Of a stretch of DNA of 64,000 nucleotides, positions 26,949 to 35,685 are shown in pieces (the stretch's first letter is position 1; the number at the start of each line of letters is the position of its first letter). The DNA is from Terriglobia bacterium. GTDB taxonomy: Bacteria > Acidobacteriota > Terriglobia > JAIQFV01. Below the pieces are notes generated by a model, which saw only the letters and a list, made by a program, of their open reading frames with translations, was not told the origin of the DNA and ran no database searches. A program made the position numbers and the translations under genes. The stretch spans positions 1 to 64,000 of the forward strand of contig JAIQFV010000023.1 of NCBI GenBank assembly GCA_020073085.1, given 5' to 3'.

Positions 26949-27545
26949 ATGGCCACGCCAGATCCGAAGGCGGTCTTTGTCAATGTGCCCTTCGATCCCC
27001 GATATGAACCTTTGTTCGTTACATTGGTCGGGGTGCTTGTTTTTCTCGGTCAGAAACCGCATTGTGTTCTTGAAGTCACCGAGAAAGGGGAGGGTCGGCT
27101 GATACGCATCCATGATCTCATTCGGAGGTGCCGACTGTCGATTCACGATCTCAGCCGGACAGGTATGCCTGTTCGATTCAATATGCCCTTCGAACTGGGC
27201 CTTGCCTGTTCACTTAAACTCCAGCGGCCGAGGCAGTACGAGATTTTTGTGCTGGAAGCTAAGCCGTACCGCATTGACCGGACATTAAGTGATTACAAGG
27301 GGCGCGACCCGCTCGTTCACGGCGGTACGTGTGATGGCATGCTCGCGTGCTTGCTTGATACGTTTGAGACAGACCTTGAGAACGCTGCTATTGAGTTTCG
27401 GAAGATGTTGCGTATCCTTCGAAAGTCGGTTGCACTAATGAGATATCAAGTCAAAAGTGAATCATTATTTCGTCCGTCGCTATTTCGCTTGTTAATCGCA
27501 GCCGCGACCGAGATCGCCATCGAGCGGCGCCTCATCACACCATAG
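26949..27545 (+). CDS. TIR-like domain protein, putative defence or toxin effector
   Basis: 198 residues. The pattern reads as a flavodoxin-like TIR fold: first strand AVFVNVPFD (8-16), helix with YEPLFVTLVG, strand PHCVLEV (37-43), helix ending RLIRIHDLIRRC, strand RLSIHDLSR (62-70), then RFNMPFELGLA (76-86) with Glu82 where catalytic TIR domains keep their glutamate, and strand YEIFVLEA (97-104). SDYKGRDPLVHGG (114-126) is a further conserved-looking block, and the C-terminal 70 residues are helical. TIR proteins of bacteria cleave NAD or bind nucleotide signals in anti-phage systems; this function is inferred from fold alone. The gene is paired with the small basic gene upstream and stands apart from housekeeping neighbours. 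Confidence 0.6.
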   Translation: MATPDPKAVFVNVPFDPRYEPLFVTLVGVLVFLGQKPHCVLEVTEKGEGRLIRIHDLIRRCRLSIHDLSRTGMPVRFNMPFELGLACSLKLQRPRQYEIFVLEAKPYRIDRTLSDYKGRDPLVHGGTCDGMLACLLDTFETDLENAAIEFRKMLRILRKSVALMRYQVKSESLFRPSLFRLLIAAATEIAIERRLITP

Positions 27546-27696
27546 ATCCCCTAGCAAGATCAACTGGAGCCAAAACCGGATTTCATTAGGCACCCAGAAA
27601 ACCAGAGGATCCACATTTCTTCGGACACGATTTGGCGAAATCCAGGGGATCAAGAAGGGGGGCAAGCTCTTACCTCCCCGCAGTTGCAGCTCCCTT

Positions 27697-29493
27697 CTAC
27701 CGGGCCTTCATGATGACCAGCGTCTGATCATCCCGCTGTGGAGTTCCGGCGGCGAATTCACGAACGGCTTCAAACAGCACGGTTTTCAGTGCATCCGGGT
27801 CCAGGTGGCACTGGCTCTTCACTGCCTCGAGCAGGCGCTCGGTTCCAAACTCTTCGCTTTCATGGTTCATCGCTTCCGAAATGCCATCGGAGTAGAATAC
27901 GATCGTGTCTCCCGACGCAAAATTCAGTTTCCTCTCGTCATAAACCACGTCCTGAAATAGCCCCAGCGGAACCCCAGATACCTCCACCAGTTCGGCGGCC
28001 CCCTCGTGGCAGAAGATCGGTTTGGGAAGCCCTGCATTGGAGATGACCATCGTCCGGGCCGCTTCATCCCAGACCGCATAACACAAAGTCATGTAACGGC
28101 CTTCGATGCGGCGCTGGCAAAGCGACCAATTGACCCGAACCAGCATCTCCGCCGGAGAATACTGCCGCGTCGCGCGCGTTCGAATGATCCCGCTCGTCAT
28201 GGCGCTGTAGAGCGCCGCCGGGGCGCCTTTGCCCGAGCCGTCTCCCACCGCGATCGCGAGCTTCGAGCCGTCGTACGGGAGAAAGTCGTAGAGGTCTCCT
28301 CCGAGGATATGGGCCGGCTTGAACTCCGCCGCAATCTCCATTCCCTCGAGATGAGGGAGTTCATCGCTGACGAGATGGTACTGGATTTCGCGGGCAAATT
28401 GCATCTCCCGTTCCATCCTTGCTTCCTGCTTCGCGACACGTTCATAGAGCCGGGCATTTTCAATCGCCGTGGCAATCTGGCTGGCGAGCAGCGTCAGAAT
28501 CCGCTCGTGCTCTTCTGTGAAATATCCCGGCTTGCGACTCTCCAAATCCAGGACGCCGATGGCCCGATCCTTATGGATCAGGGGAATGACGAGTTCGGAC
28601 CGGGTTTCTGAATTGCAGCTGAGATAACGAGGATCCTGGAGCACGTCGTCGATCCGGATCGACCTTTTTTCGGCTGCGGCCGCTCCGACCAGGCCTTCTC
28701 CCAGGGGCACCCTCAGTTTCTCCTGGGTCCGTTGGTCAAACTTGAACGACATGCGGGTCTTGAGCACGTTCTGTCGCTCATCCATCAACATGATGGCAAA
28801 CATTTCGAAATCGATCACCTGCTTGATGACTTCCGCCACTTTCTTGAGCAAGCTCTCCAGGTTCAGGATCGCGATCATCTGCTCACTGATTGAATGGAGC
28901 GTGCTGAGCATTTCGGCCTGTTTGCGGGTCCGCTCGTATAACCTCGCGTTTTCAATCGCCGTGGCAATCTGACTTCCCAACAGTTCAAAGACGTGGCTGT
29001 GGTACGACGAGAAAAAGTGCGGCTTCGGGCTTTCGATATCCAGGACCCCGATGACCCTCCCCTGGGCAATCAACGGAACGGCCAATTCCGATTTCACCTT
29101 CTCGTAGGCCTTGATGTACCGGGGGTCCCGGGAAACGTCTCCCACCAATAGAACCCGGCGTTCAACCGCCGAACTTCCGATCAATCCCTCCCCCATCTTA
29201 ACGCGGAGATGGTTGACTACTTCCGGCGAATGACCAATTGCAAATCGGATAAAGAACTCCTGCGTTTTTTCTTCGAGCAGAAAAATGGCAAAGATCTGGT
29301 AATCGACAACGCTCTTGAGGAGCTGCGCGATTTTGGGAAGCAGCTGATCAAGATCCAGAAGTGCATTGATCTCTCTGCCGATCTCCACCATCACCGTCAG
29401 GATGCGCGTGCGCTCCTCCAACTCGCGCCTGATGGTCGGAGAAGTCGTCCGGATCTTATAAATGGTTTCCATCTGATCTTTTTGATCTTTCAT
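27697..29493 (-). CDS. GAF-GAF-PP2C (RsbU-like) serine phosphatase
   Basis: 598 residues. Two GAF domains (about 25-180 and 200-350) share near-identical ends, both closing with SQIATAIENARLYER, so they probably arose by internal duplication. A short coiled coil (REMQFAREIQYHLV) leads into a PP2C/SpoIIE phosphatase domain with GGDLYDFLP, VGDGSGKGAPAALYSA and the closing QRDDQTLVIMKA. Such phosphatases act on anti-anti-sigma factors in partner-switching control of stress responses. No anti-sigma gene is adjacent. The hairpin at 29596-29623 separates it from deoC. Confidence 0.92.
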   Translation of the reverse strand: MKDQKDQMETIYKIRTTSPTIRRELEERTRILTVMVEIGREINALLDLDQLLPKIAQLLKSVVDYQIFAIFLLEEKTQEFFIRFAIGHSPEVVNHLRVKMGEGLIGSSAVERRVLLVGDVSRDPRYIKAYEKVKSELAVPLIAQGRVIGVLDIESPKPHFFSSYHSHVFELLGSQIATAIENARLYERTRKQAEMLSTLHSISEQMIAILNLESLLKKVAEVIKQVIDFEMFAIMLMDERQNVLKTRMSFKFDQRTQEKLRVPLGEGLVGAAAAEKRSIRIDDVLQDPRYLSCNSETRSELVIPLIHKDRAIGVLDLESRKPGYFTEEHERILTLLASQIATAIENARLYERVAKQEARMEREMQFAREIQYHLVSDELPHLEGMEIAAEFKPAHILGGDLYDFLPYDGSKLAIAVGDGSGKGAPAALYSAMTSGIIRTRATRQYSPAEMLVRVNWSLCQRRIEGRYMTLCYAVWDEAARTMVISNAGLPKPIFCHEGAAELVEVSGVPLGLFQDVVYDERKLNFASGDTIVFYSDGISEAMNHESEEFGTERLLEAVKSQCHLDPDALKTVLFEAVREFAAGTPQRDDQTLVIMKAR

Positions 29494-29560
29494 GACGACT
29501 CGTCAAGCATCCCGGCCGCGGGAAAACCTTCGAAATGGAATTGCCCCCGCGCGCCGTTGT

Positions 29561-29578
29561 GGAGCCGGGACCGGCTCC
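29561..29578. repeat. GC-rich perfect hairpin
   Basis: A perfect 8-bp inverted repeat (GGAGCCGG/CCGGCTCC) with a 2-base spacer lies between the deoC terminator and the phosphatase start. It has no T-run. It may be a small REP-type element or an operator for the phosphatase gene. Confidence 0.35.
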
Positions 29579-29595
29579 GCTCTCACACCGATTAC

Positions 29596-29623
29596 AAAAA
29601 TATAGGCAGGATGGCTCCTGCCT
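29596..29623 (-). terminator. Terminator of the hpt-rpiB-deoC unit
   Basis: On the minus strand a perfect 8-bp stem (AGGCAGGA/TCCTGCCT) with a 4-base loop is followed by TATTTTTG. It lies about 30 bases after the deoC stop. This is a good intrinsic terminator. Confidence 0.7.
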
Positions 29624-29653
29624 CGATTCCTGCCGGGAATTATCCTGGAAGGG

Positions 29654-30562
29654 CTACCCCTGGATTTTCAGTTCGGGACTGTGCCGCGATCCCTCGACAA
29701 TCTTCACGCTGGCGCTCGCACCGATCCGCGTTGCACCGGCTTCCACCATCTGCCGGGCGTCTTCGAAGGTCCGGACTCCTCCGGAAGCCTTGACGCCGAT
29801 GTCCGGACCCACGACTCTTCGCATCAATTCAATATCCTTCGCGGTCGCCCCGCCCCCCGAAAATCCGGTCGACGTTTTGACAAAATCCGCCCGGGCCGCC
29901 TTTGCCAGCGTGCAGGCCTTGATCTTCTCCTCATCATTCAGGAGAAACGTTTCAATAATCACCTTGGTGAGCGCCCCGTAGCGGTGACAGACATCGACCA
30001 CGCCGGCGATATCTTCTTCCACCACCGTAAAGTGCCGCGATTTCAGGGCCCCGACATTCATCACCATGTCCACTTCGTCCGCCCCCAGACAGATCGCCTG
30101 TTTGGCTTCGTAGGCCTTCACGCTGGGCAGCGTGGCCCCCAGGGGAAATCCCACGACGGTCGCCACCTTCACGCAGGAATCTTTCAACAACCGCGCGCAC
30201 AATTTAACCCAGTTCGGATTGATGCAAACGCTGGCAAACTGAAAAGTCCGGGCCTCTTCGCAAAGCTGAAGGATCTGTTCCTCCGTGGCGTCGGGCTTCA
30301 ACAGCGTGTGATCGATCAGGTGGGCGATCCCCTGGTCGATGCAGGAGAGGCCCGAGCAGGTCGAAATCCGGTCCGCGCCGCACTCGAGCATCTTGTGCGT
30401 CTTCACGGAGCAATCGCCGCGACATTCGGTGGTGCATTCGTGGCTGATGCGGTCATCGATCCCTCCGCTTTCGGTTCGCCCGGCAAACCCACCCGCGTGC
30501 ATGCGCGACCAGAGCTCGGCGGCAATCGATTCAATCAGCTTCTCAAGGTCCGTTGGGGCCAT
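29654..30562 (-). CDS. deoC: Deoxyribose-phosphate aldolase with N-terminal extension
   Basis: 302 residues, about 80 longer than the usual enzyme. The TIM-barrel part begins near [12 protein letters not shown] (about 82) and carries the Schiff-base lysine in [12 protein letters not shown] (about residue 228) and the second lysine in [10 protein letters not shown] (about 256). It splits 2-deoxyribose 5-phosphate into acetaldehyde and glyceraldehyde 3-phosphate. The extension contains a cysteine-rich stretch ([20 protein letters not shown]) before a short linker, which I associate with DeoC forms from microcompartment loci. It is the third gene after hpt and rpiB and 104 bases downstream of rpiB. 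Catalytic assignment is secure; the extension's role is inferred. Confidence 0.95.
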   Translation of the reverse strand: MAPTDLEKLIESIAAELWSRMHAGGFAGRTESGGIDDRISHECTTECRGDCSVKTHKMLECGADRISTCSGLSCIDQGIAHLIDHTLLKPDATEEQILQLCEEARTFQFASVCINPNWVKLCARLLKDSCVKVATVVGFPLGATLPSVKAYEAKQAICLGADEVDMVMNVGALKSRHFTVVEEDIAGVVDVCHRYGALTKVIIETFLLNDEEKIKACTLAKAARADFVKTSTGFSGGGATAKDIELMRRVVGPDIGVKASGGVRTFEDARQMVEAGATRIGASASVKIVEGSRHSPELKIQG

Positions 30563-30666
30563 GTTCCTGTCACGACAACTGCGCGAGGAGTCTCCGCTCG
30601 CGGTCCCGCTCCGATCCGGTCCGGTGCGAGGGATCTCCTGCGTGAAATGAGAAAACGGCGTGCACC

Positions 30667-31302
30667 CTATTCCTTCCTCAGATACCTCTTTTCGATCTCC
30701 ATGATCTTGTCGACGCGCTTCTGGTGGCGTCCGCCGGCAAACTTCGTGGTCAGCCAGGTCGTGACGATGTCTTTCAACGCCTCGAAAGACTGTAACTTGC
30801 CTCCCAGCGACAGCACGTTGGCATCGTTATGCTCGCGCGAATTCCGCGCGGTGGCTTTATCGTAACACAACGCCGCACGAATTCCAGGCACCTTATTGGC
30901 GGCCATAGCCGATCCGATCCCGGCGCCGTCAATCACTATTCCCTGCCGGCATTCCCCCTTGGCCACCGCCTGCGCCACGAGGTAGGCATAATCGGGGTAA
31001 TCGACCGGCTCGGTGTCATGGCTCCCATAGTCTTTGACCGTGAAATGAAGTTCCTCGATAAGAAACCTCTTCAGCTGCTCCTTCATGACAAAACCGCCAT
31101 GGTCGCCTCCGAGCGCAATCGAGCGGTCAGCGGAGGCTGGCGAGCCGATTGCGTCTTTGGGCAGAAGGACTATCGTCACCCCGCGCGCGGCCGCTTCCTC
31201 CCGCGCGCTGTCGGTAATGATACCTCCCGCGGCGACTTCAATGCGGCCTCCCCGCTCCAGGGGGAGGATGTCCTGCCGGGTCAAAACTTTGAGTGGGTTC
31301 AT
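30667..31302 (-). CDS. rpiB: RpiB-type sugar-phosphate isomerase with N-terminal extension
   Basis: 211 residues. The RpiB/LacA/LacB core starts near residue 62 ([16 protein letters not shown]) and includes [17 protein letters not shown] and NVLSLGGK. RpiB interconverts ribose 5-phosphate and ribulose 5-phosphate. In the common form the base is a Cys in a CGTGIG-like loop; here the position is Asp (IDGAGIG). The first 60 residues contain [18 protein letters not shown], a short motif resembling those on microcompartment proteins such as EutQ. It starts 16 bases after hpt. Substrate preference may differ from plain ribose 5-phosphate. Confidence 0.88.
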   Translation of the reverse strand: MNPLKVLTRQDILPLERGGRIEVAAGGIITDSAREEAAARGVTIVLLPKDAIGSPASADRSIALGGDHGGFVMKEQLKRFLIEELHFTVKDYGSHDTEPVDYPDYAYLVAQAVAKGECRQGIVIDGAGIGSAMAANKVPGIRAALCYDKATARNSREHNDANVLSLGGKLQSFEALKDIVTTWLTTKFAGGRHQKRVDKIMEIEKRYLRKE

Positions 31303-31318
31303 TGCAGAATGAAGGCGG

Positions 31319-31876
31319 CTATTGGACGTCCGCGTTGGGATCGATCACGACACAGATGTCGGGGAGATTCCGGTACTTCTGCCCGACATCCAGACCATAT
31401 CCCACCACAAACTTGTCCGGAATATCGAAGCCAATGTAATCGGCGTGGACTTCTTTGATGCGCCTGGCCGGCTTGTTCAGGAGCGCACAAATCTTCAAGG
31501 AGGCCGGCCGCCGGTTCACCAGATAGTCCTGAAGGTAGCTGAGTGTCAATCCGGTATCCAGAATATCTTCGATCAGGATGACATCGCGCCCTTCAATCGA
31601 GGAGTCAAGATCCTTCGTAATGCGAACCACGCCGGAACTCTTGGTGCTTGCTCCATAACTCGAGACGGCGATGAAATCCAGAGACAAGGGAAGGGGGATA
31701 TTACGAACCAGATCCGAAAGAAAGATACAGGCCCCCTTCAGGATGGCGATTAAATGAGGCGTTCGCCCTTGATATTCGGCGGTGATCTGCTGTCCCAGTT
31801 CCCGAACCCGTTTTTGGATCATTTCATGAGACAACAGAAGCTCGAGATTGCTTCGAAACGACGCCGGCGCAGACAT
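31319..31876 (-). CDS. hpt: Hypoxanthine phosphoribosyltransferase
   Basis: 185 residues. The PRPP-binding loop VILIEDILDTGLTL is intact, and the LIAILKGACIFLSDL strand and the C-terminal DYIGFDIPDKFVVGYGLD match the type I purine phosphoribosyltransferases. It makes IMP and GMP from hypoxanthine and guanine with PRPP. It opens a unit with rpiB and deoC, so base salvage is encoded together with pentose phosphate handling. This complements the purine nucleoside phosphorylase encoded near 59 kb, which releases free bases. Confidence 0.95.
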   Translation of the reverse strand: MSAPASFRSNLELLLSHEMIQKRVRELGQQITAEYQGRTPHLIAILKGACIFLSDLVRNIPLPLSLDFIAVSSYGASTKSSGVVRITKDLDSSIEGRDVILIEDILDTGLTLSYLQDYLVNRRPASLKICALLNKPARRIKEVHADYIGFDIPDKFVVGYGLDVGQKYRNLPDICVVIDPNADVQ

Positions 31877-32423
31877 TTGTTTTTCCTCAAAAGAGCGGTG
31901 AGATGCAGTGGAACAGTAGCCGGCAATTTACACCATTTGTGCTAGGTTGGCAAGGCGCCCATACAAAATATTTGGTAGGACGACTTGACCTCCCGACAAA
32001 TTCGAGCTACATTCGGCTCAGATTTCGGGTTGGATGTCGGGGGCTCAATGTTTTTCCGCACGCGCATTCCAGAATCACCATTCACAGCCGTATTGGGGTG
32101 ACCCCCCGGGCATCAGAATTTTTCCGGGCAAGAGAATCCTATGGATACACACCCCGTCGGGGAGGCTGCTCATTTCGCTTTCTGAAGGCGAATAGACGGG
32201 AAGCAGGACAAGCTGGACCGGAGGCGCTGTCCCAATTCAAATCTCGGCATCATTGAATCATCTGAACTTATGTTATTTCATCCCTAGATCTGCGAGTGCG
32301 TTCGATGGGTTGCTGCTCTCGCCGGGGGACTGCCCAGTACTCGAAATCAGGATGAATCCCCGCTCCGGATTCTGAAGTTCGAGAACCTACTAATTGCAAG
32401 GAATCATCTCTTAAGGAGGAACC
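31877..32423. other. Divergent non-coding region between hpt and the first receptor
   Basis: About 550 bases between divergent genes. It must hold promoters for both, but I see no clear sigma70 boxes, riboswitch or repeat. Open frames inside it are short and unlike any family I know. The receptor start itself has a strong AAGGAGG at about 32413-32419. Confidence 0.35.
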
Positions 32424-35400
32424 ATGAGAACCAGAATCTCTCTCCGCTTATGGGCCATTTTCTCAATACTCTTGTTTTTGGCTGCGACACCGGTTCTTGC
32501 CCAATCCCAGGGAAGCACCGGCCAGATTGCCGGGATTGTTACGGACCAGACGGGCGCAGCGATTCCCAGCGCTAAAGTCACCGTCGTCAATCCGGCTACG
32601 GGCCTGACCCGAGAGTTGTTGACGAATGATGTCGGACAATATCGGGCCCTGTCCCTGCCTCCCGCCAAGTATACGGTGACGGTTGAGAAGCAGGGATTCA
32701 GCACCGCCAAAGAACCGGATGTGGTGGTGACGGTCGGCAGTGCCATCGACCTCAACATCACGTTGCAAGTGGGAGGCCTCAGCCAAGTGGTTGAAGTCTC
32801 CGCGGCTCAACTTGAAGTCACCCGCTCCGAGGCGGGGGCGACGCTGAACGACGACTATATTTCGAACCTGCCGATCAATGGCCGCCGATTCCATGACTTT
32901 GTGACGATCACCCCCACGGTTCAGGTGGAACCTCAGCGCCAACAACTTTCCTTCGTGGGCCAGCGTGGAATCAATGGCAACGTCAACATCGATGGGGCTG
33001 ATTATAATGAGCCCTTCTTTGGAGGTCTCCGGGGAGGAGAACGGTCGAATCTCGCCTTCACGATTCCTCAGGAGTCCATCCAGGAATTCCAGGTCGTGGC
33101 GCAAGGCTATTCCGCCGAATTTGGACGGTCCACCGGTGGACTGGTCAATGCCGTCACGAAATCGGGCACCAATGAAATTCATGGGACCATCTTTTCACTC
33201 ACCCGGCTGAAAGGGTTGGGGGCGAACAACGCCTTTGGCCAGCGCGCCGTGACGAACCAATGGCAGGAAGGCGGATCGGCAGGCGGGCCCATCCGCAAGG
33301 ATAAGACCTTCTTCTTTGGATCCATTGAGCGGCAAGACCAGAGAATTCCCCGCCAGGTGGGATTTACAGCGTTGAATAACGTTGTCCGGGACGCCACCAA
33401 CTCCGAGGCCTTCGATTTCTTTAAGACCTTGGAAGGACCCTACACCGCGACCAACGACGCGACGGCATTTCTGGTCAAAATCGATAACAACTTCGGGATC
33501 AAGAATCGACTGTCGGTCCGTTACAACTATTCTAGAAATACCGGATTGAACGCCGTCAATGCCGGCACACAAATCGACCCCACCACCAACACCGCGCTCA
33601 CGAACAACGGCACGGAAGGCGATCGAATCCATACCATCGCAGGCCAGTTGACGACGGTCTTCTCGTCGAATCTCCTGAATGAACTCCGGATGCAGTATTC
33701 CCGTGAAGAGCGTCCCCGCGATGCCAATGCCATCGCCACCACAGTCGAGGCGAGCGGGGTCGGAAGCTTCGGAACCGTGAGCTTCCTGCCGACGACGGCG
33801 ACCGACTACCGGATCCAGCTCTCCAACTCGATTGCCTGGACCAAGGGCGGCCACAGCATCCGCGTCGGTGGTGAATACAATTACACGAACATCTTCCAGC
33901 TCTTTGCGTTCGACCAGAGCGGGGCCTTCCGCTTTACGGGGAGCAACCCGACGACGAATCTTCAGATCATGTCGCTCAATGCGGCCCAGCCTACCAAGAA
34001 CCGGTTTGATAACACGACGGCATTTTATCAACATGCCTTGGGCAACGGGACGCTGGGAGCGGGGGCCAACGGTCTGGCGTTCTTTGCGCAGGACAATTGG
34101 AGAATCAGCCGCCGGTTCACTTTGAATTATGGTTTGCGCTGGGAGGCGGCCTTGAATCCCCCTCCGGAGGCCAACAACACCTCCATGATCAACAAGGTTC
34201 AAAACCTCACGTTCCCGGTGGGCCTTTCGTTCGATCCCAACTTCATTCCGGACCAGACCAAGCAGTTTGCACCCCGCCTGGGGTTTGCGTTTGATCCGAA
34301 GGGAGACGGGACCACGGTGATTCGCGGGAATGCGGGAGTCTTCTATGCGCCGACTCCCCTGCTGGTGTTTTCCAATCCTCTGAACAATTTCCGGATCCCT
34401 CCCGGAGACCTGCGCATCCGCTTGCCTCTTGCAGTCCCGGCCGGCAATCCGAATAACACGGTGTACAAACAGTTGCTCGCGATCGGGATCGACCTCAACA
34501 AGTTCACCCTGGGCAACCTGCCGATCCTGACGGTCCAGCAAGTCCAGAGTATCGCCACGGCACTCGGTTTGACCTTCGATCCGTTTGCGGGGGCAGGACC
34601 TCTGGGCATGGCCCGCGATTTCGAGAATCCGCGATCCTTCCAGTGGGCATTGGGCGTCGAACACGAACTCGCCAAGGGGATCACGGCGGGCGCTGACTTT
34701 TATTACGTCAACACCGTGCACCTCGAGCGAAACCACGAACTCGACCTGCCGGCACCGACCCTTCGGGCCGCCGACGGTCGATTCGTCTACAACGTGCCCT
34801 CGCTCATCCGCCCCGTCTCATCGCTCAGCAGTGTTCAGATCCGCGAGTCCTCGGCCCGCTCCCTGTACAAAGGGCTGGTCTTCCGGTTGAACTATGCTCG
34901 CACCAAGCTCCAGATGAAGGCCTTTTACACGCTTTCGTGGAACTATTCCGATGACGACAATGAGAGAAGTTCCGGCGGCTCGGATGCGGTCGATCAATTC
35001 CACCTGAACCTGGACTATGGCTTCTCCCGCCTTGATCGCCGGCACCAGTTCAGCTGGATTACAAATTACACCCTGCCCTGGGGATTCGAGATCAGTTCGA
35101 ATGCTCGCATCTACTCAGGAATTTCCTTGAACGCCGCGGCCGGCAGCGACATGAACGGCGACGCGATCAGTACCGACCGTCCGTACTCGGCTCCCGGGGT
35201 CATCTTCCCTCGAAATTCCTTCCGCAACCAGCCGATATACAATGTGGATATGCGCCTCTCCAAGACCTTCAAGTTCAAAGGAGATCGCTTTGGGCTTCAG
35301 TTCCTGGCAGACTTCTTCAACGTGTTCAACTTTGATAATGTCCAGATTGGAAGCACCAACTCCCGCTACGGGGTTGGAATTGATGCGACCGGTGCCACGG

Positions 35401-35513
35401 TGGCGCCCCTCACTTCGTTCCAGCGTATCTTCCTGGCGGACGGAACCTACGACAAGAACAATAGCCCGGGTCCGCCGTTCCAGACACAGTTGGGAATCCG
35501 TTTCACCTTCTAA
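32424..35513 (+). CDS. Oar-like TonB-dependent receptor (copy 1)
   Basis: 1029 residues. Signal peptide (ending PVLAQ), carboxypeptidase-regulatory-like Ig domain at about 30-110 (GIVTDQTGAAIPSAKVTV), plug region at about 130-240 with LPINGRRFHDFV and VNAVTKSGTNEIHG, then a beta-barrel ending in a C-terminal Phe (QLGIRFTF), the outer-membrane insertion signal. Family members transport large substrates or act as adhesion and protease-linked receptors; in Acidobacteria many are thought to import glycans. The start has AAGGAGG 5 bases upstream. A strong terminator follows at 35532-35565. It is the most divergent of the four copies in the window. Confidence 0.92.
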   Translation: MRTRISLRLWAIFSILLFLAATPVLAQSQGSTGQIAGIVTDQTGAAIPSAKVTVVNPATGLTRELLTNDVGQYRALSLPPAKYTVTVEKQGFSTAKEPDVVVTVGSAIDLNITLQVGGLSQVVEVSAAQLEVTRSEAGATLNDDYISNLPINGRRFHDFVTITPTVQVEPQRQQLSFVGQRGINGNVNIDGADYNEPFFGGLRGGERSNLAFTIPQESIQEFQVVAQGYSAEFGRSTGGLVNAVTKSGTNEIHGTIFSLTRLKGLGANNAFGQRAVTNQWQEGGSAGGPIRKDKTFFFGSIERQDQRIPRQVGFTALNNVVRDATNSEAFDFFKTLEGPYTATNDATAFLVKIDNNFGIKNRLSVRYNYSRNTGLNAVNAGTQIDPTTNTALTNNGTEGDRIHTIAGQLTTVFSSNLLNELRMQYSREERPRDANAIATTVEASGVGSFGTVSFLPTTATDYRIQLSNSIAWTKGGHSIRVGGEYNYTNIFQLFAFDQSGAFRFTGSNPTTNLQIMSLNAAQPTKNRFDNTTAFYQHALGNGTLGAGANGLAFFAQDNWRISRRFTLNYGLRWEAALNPPPEANNTSMINKVQNLTFPVGLSFDPNFIPDQTKQFAPRLGFAFDPKGDGTTVIRGNAGVFYAPTPLLVFSNPLNNFRIPPGDLRIRLPLAVPAGNPNNTVYKQLLAIGIDLNKFTLGNLPILTVQQVQSIATALGLTFDPFAGAGPLGMARDFENPRSFQWALGVEHELAKGITAGADFYYVNTVHLERNHELDLPAPTLRAADGRFVYNVPSLIRPVSSLSSVQIRESSARSLYKGLVFRLNYARTKLQMKAFYTLSWNYSDDDNERSSGGSDAVDQFHLNLDYGFSRLDRRHQFSWITNYTLPWGFEISSNARIYSGISLNAAAGSDMNGDAISTDRPYSAPGVIFPRNSFRNQPIYNVDMRLSKTFKFKGDRFGLQFLADFFNVFNFDNVQIGSTNSRYGVGIDATGATVAPLTSFQRIFLADGTYDKNNSPGPPFQTQLGIRFTF

Positions 35514-35531
35514 TGAGGCATCAGGTATGAC

Positions 35532-35571
35532 AAATCGCCAGTCCGCCTCGGCGGACTGGCGATTTTTGTTT
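35532..35571 (+). terminator. Terminator of receptor copy 1
   Basis: A 16-bp nearly perfect stem (arms 35532-35547 and 35550-35565, core CGCCAGTCCGCC) is followed by TTGTTTT. It ends transcription of the receptor on the plus strand. Confidence 0.8.
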
Positions 35572-35597
35572 TGTACAGGTGAGGGGTTAGGCGTCTC

Positions 35598-35634
35598 GAA
35601 AAAAAGGGCGGGTCACTTTGTTTAGTGACCCGCC
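35598..35634 (-). terminator. Terminator of receptor copy 2
   Basis: Arms 35607-35617 and 35624-35634 form a perfect 11-bp stem (GGCGGGTCACT) with a 6-base loop. On the minus strand it is followed by a T-run from 35605 down to 35598. It lies about 50 bases beyond the stop of the minus-strand receptor. Confidence 0.8.
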
Positions 35635-35685
35635 TTCAAACCTGCCCGTAGGGCGACGAGCCTCGTCACCCCGCTATGCATTCAA

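Noticed and set aside
33195-34736. Long open frame of 513 codons antisense to receptor copy 1
   Set aside because: It mirrors the codon pattern of a clear receptor gene in a GC-rich genome and its translation resembles no family. Antisense open frames of this size are expected here.
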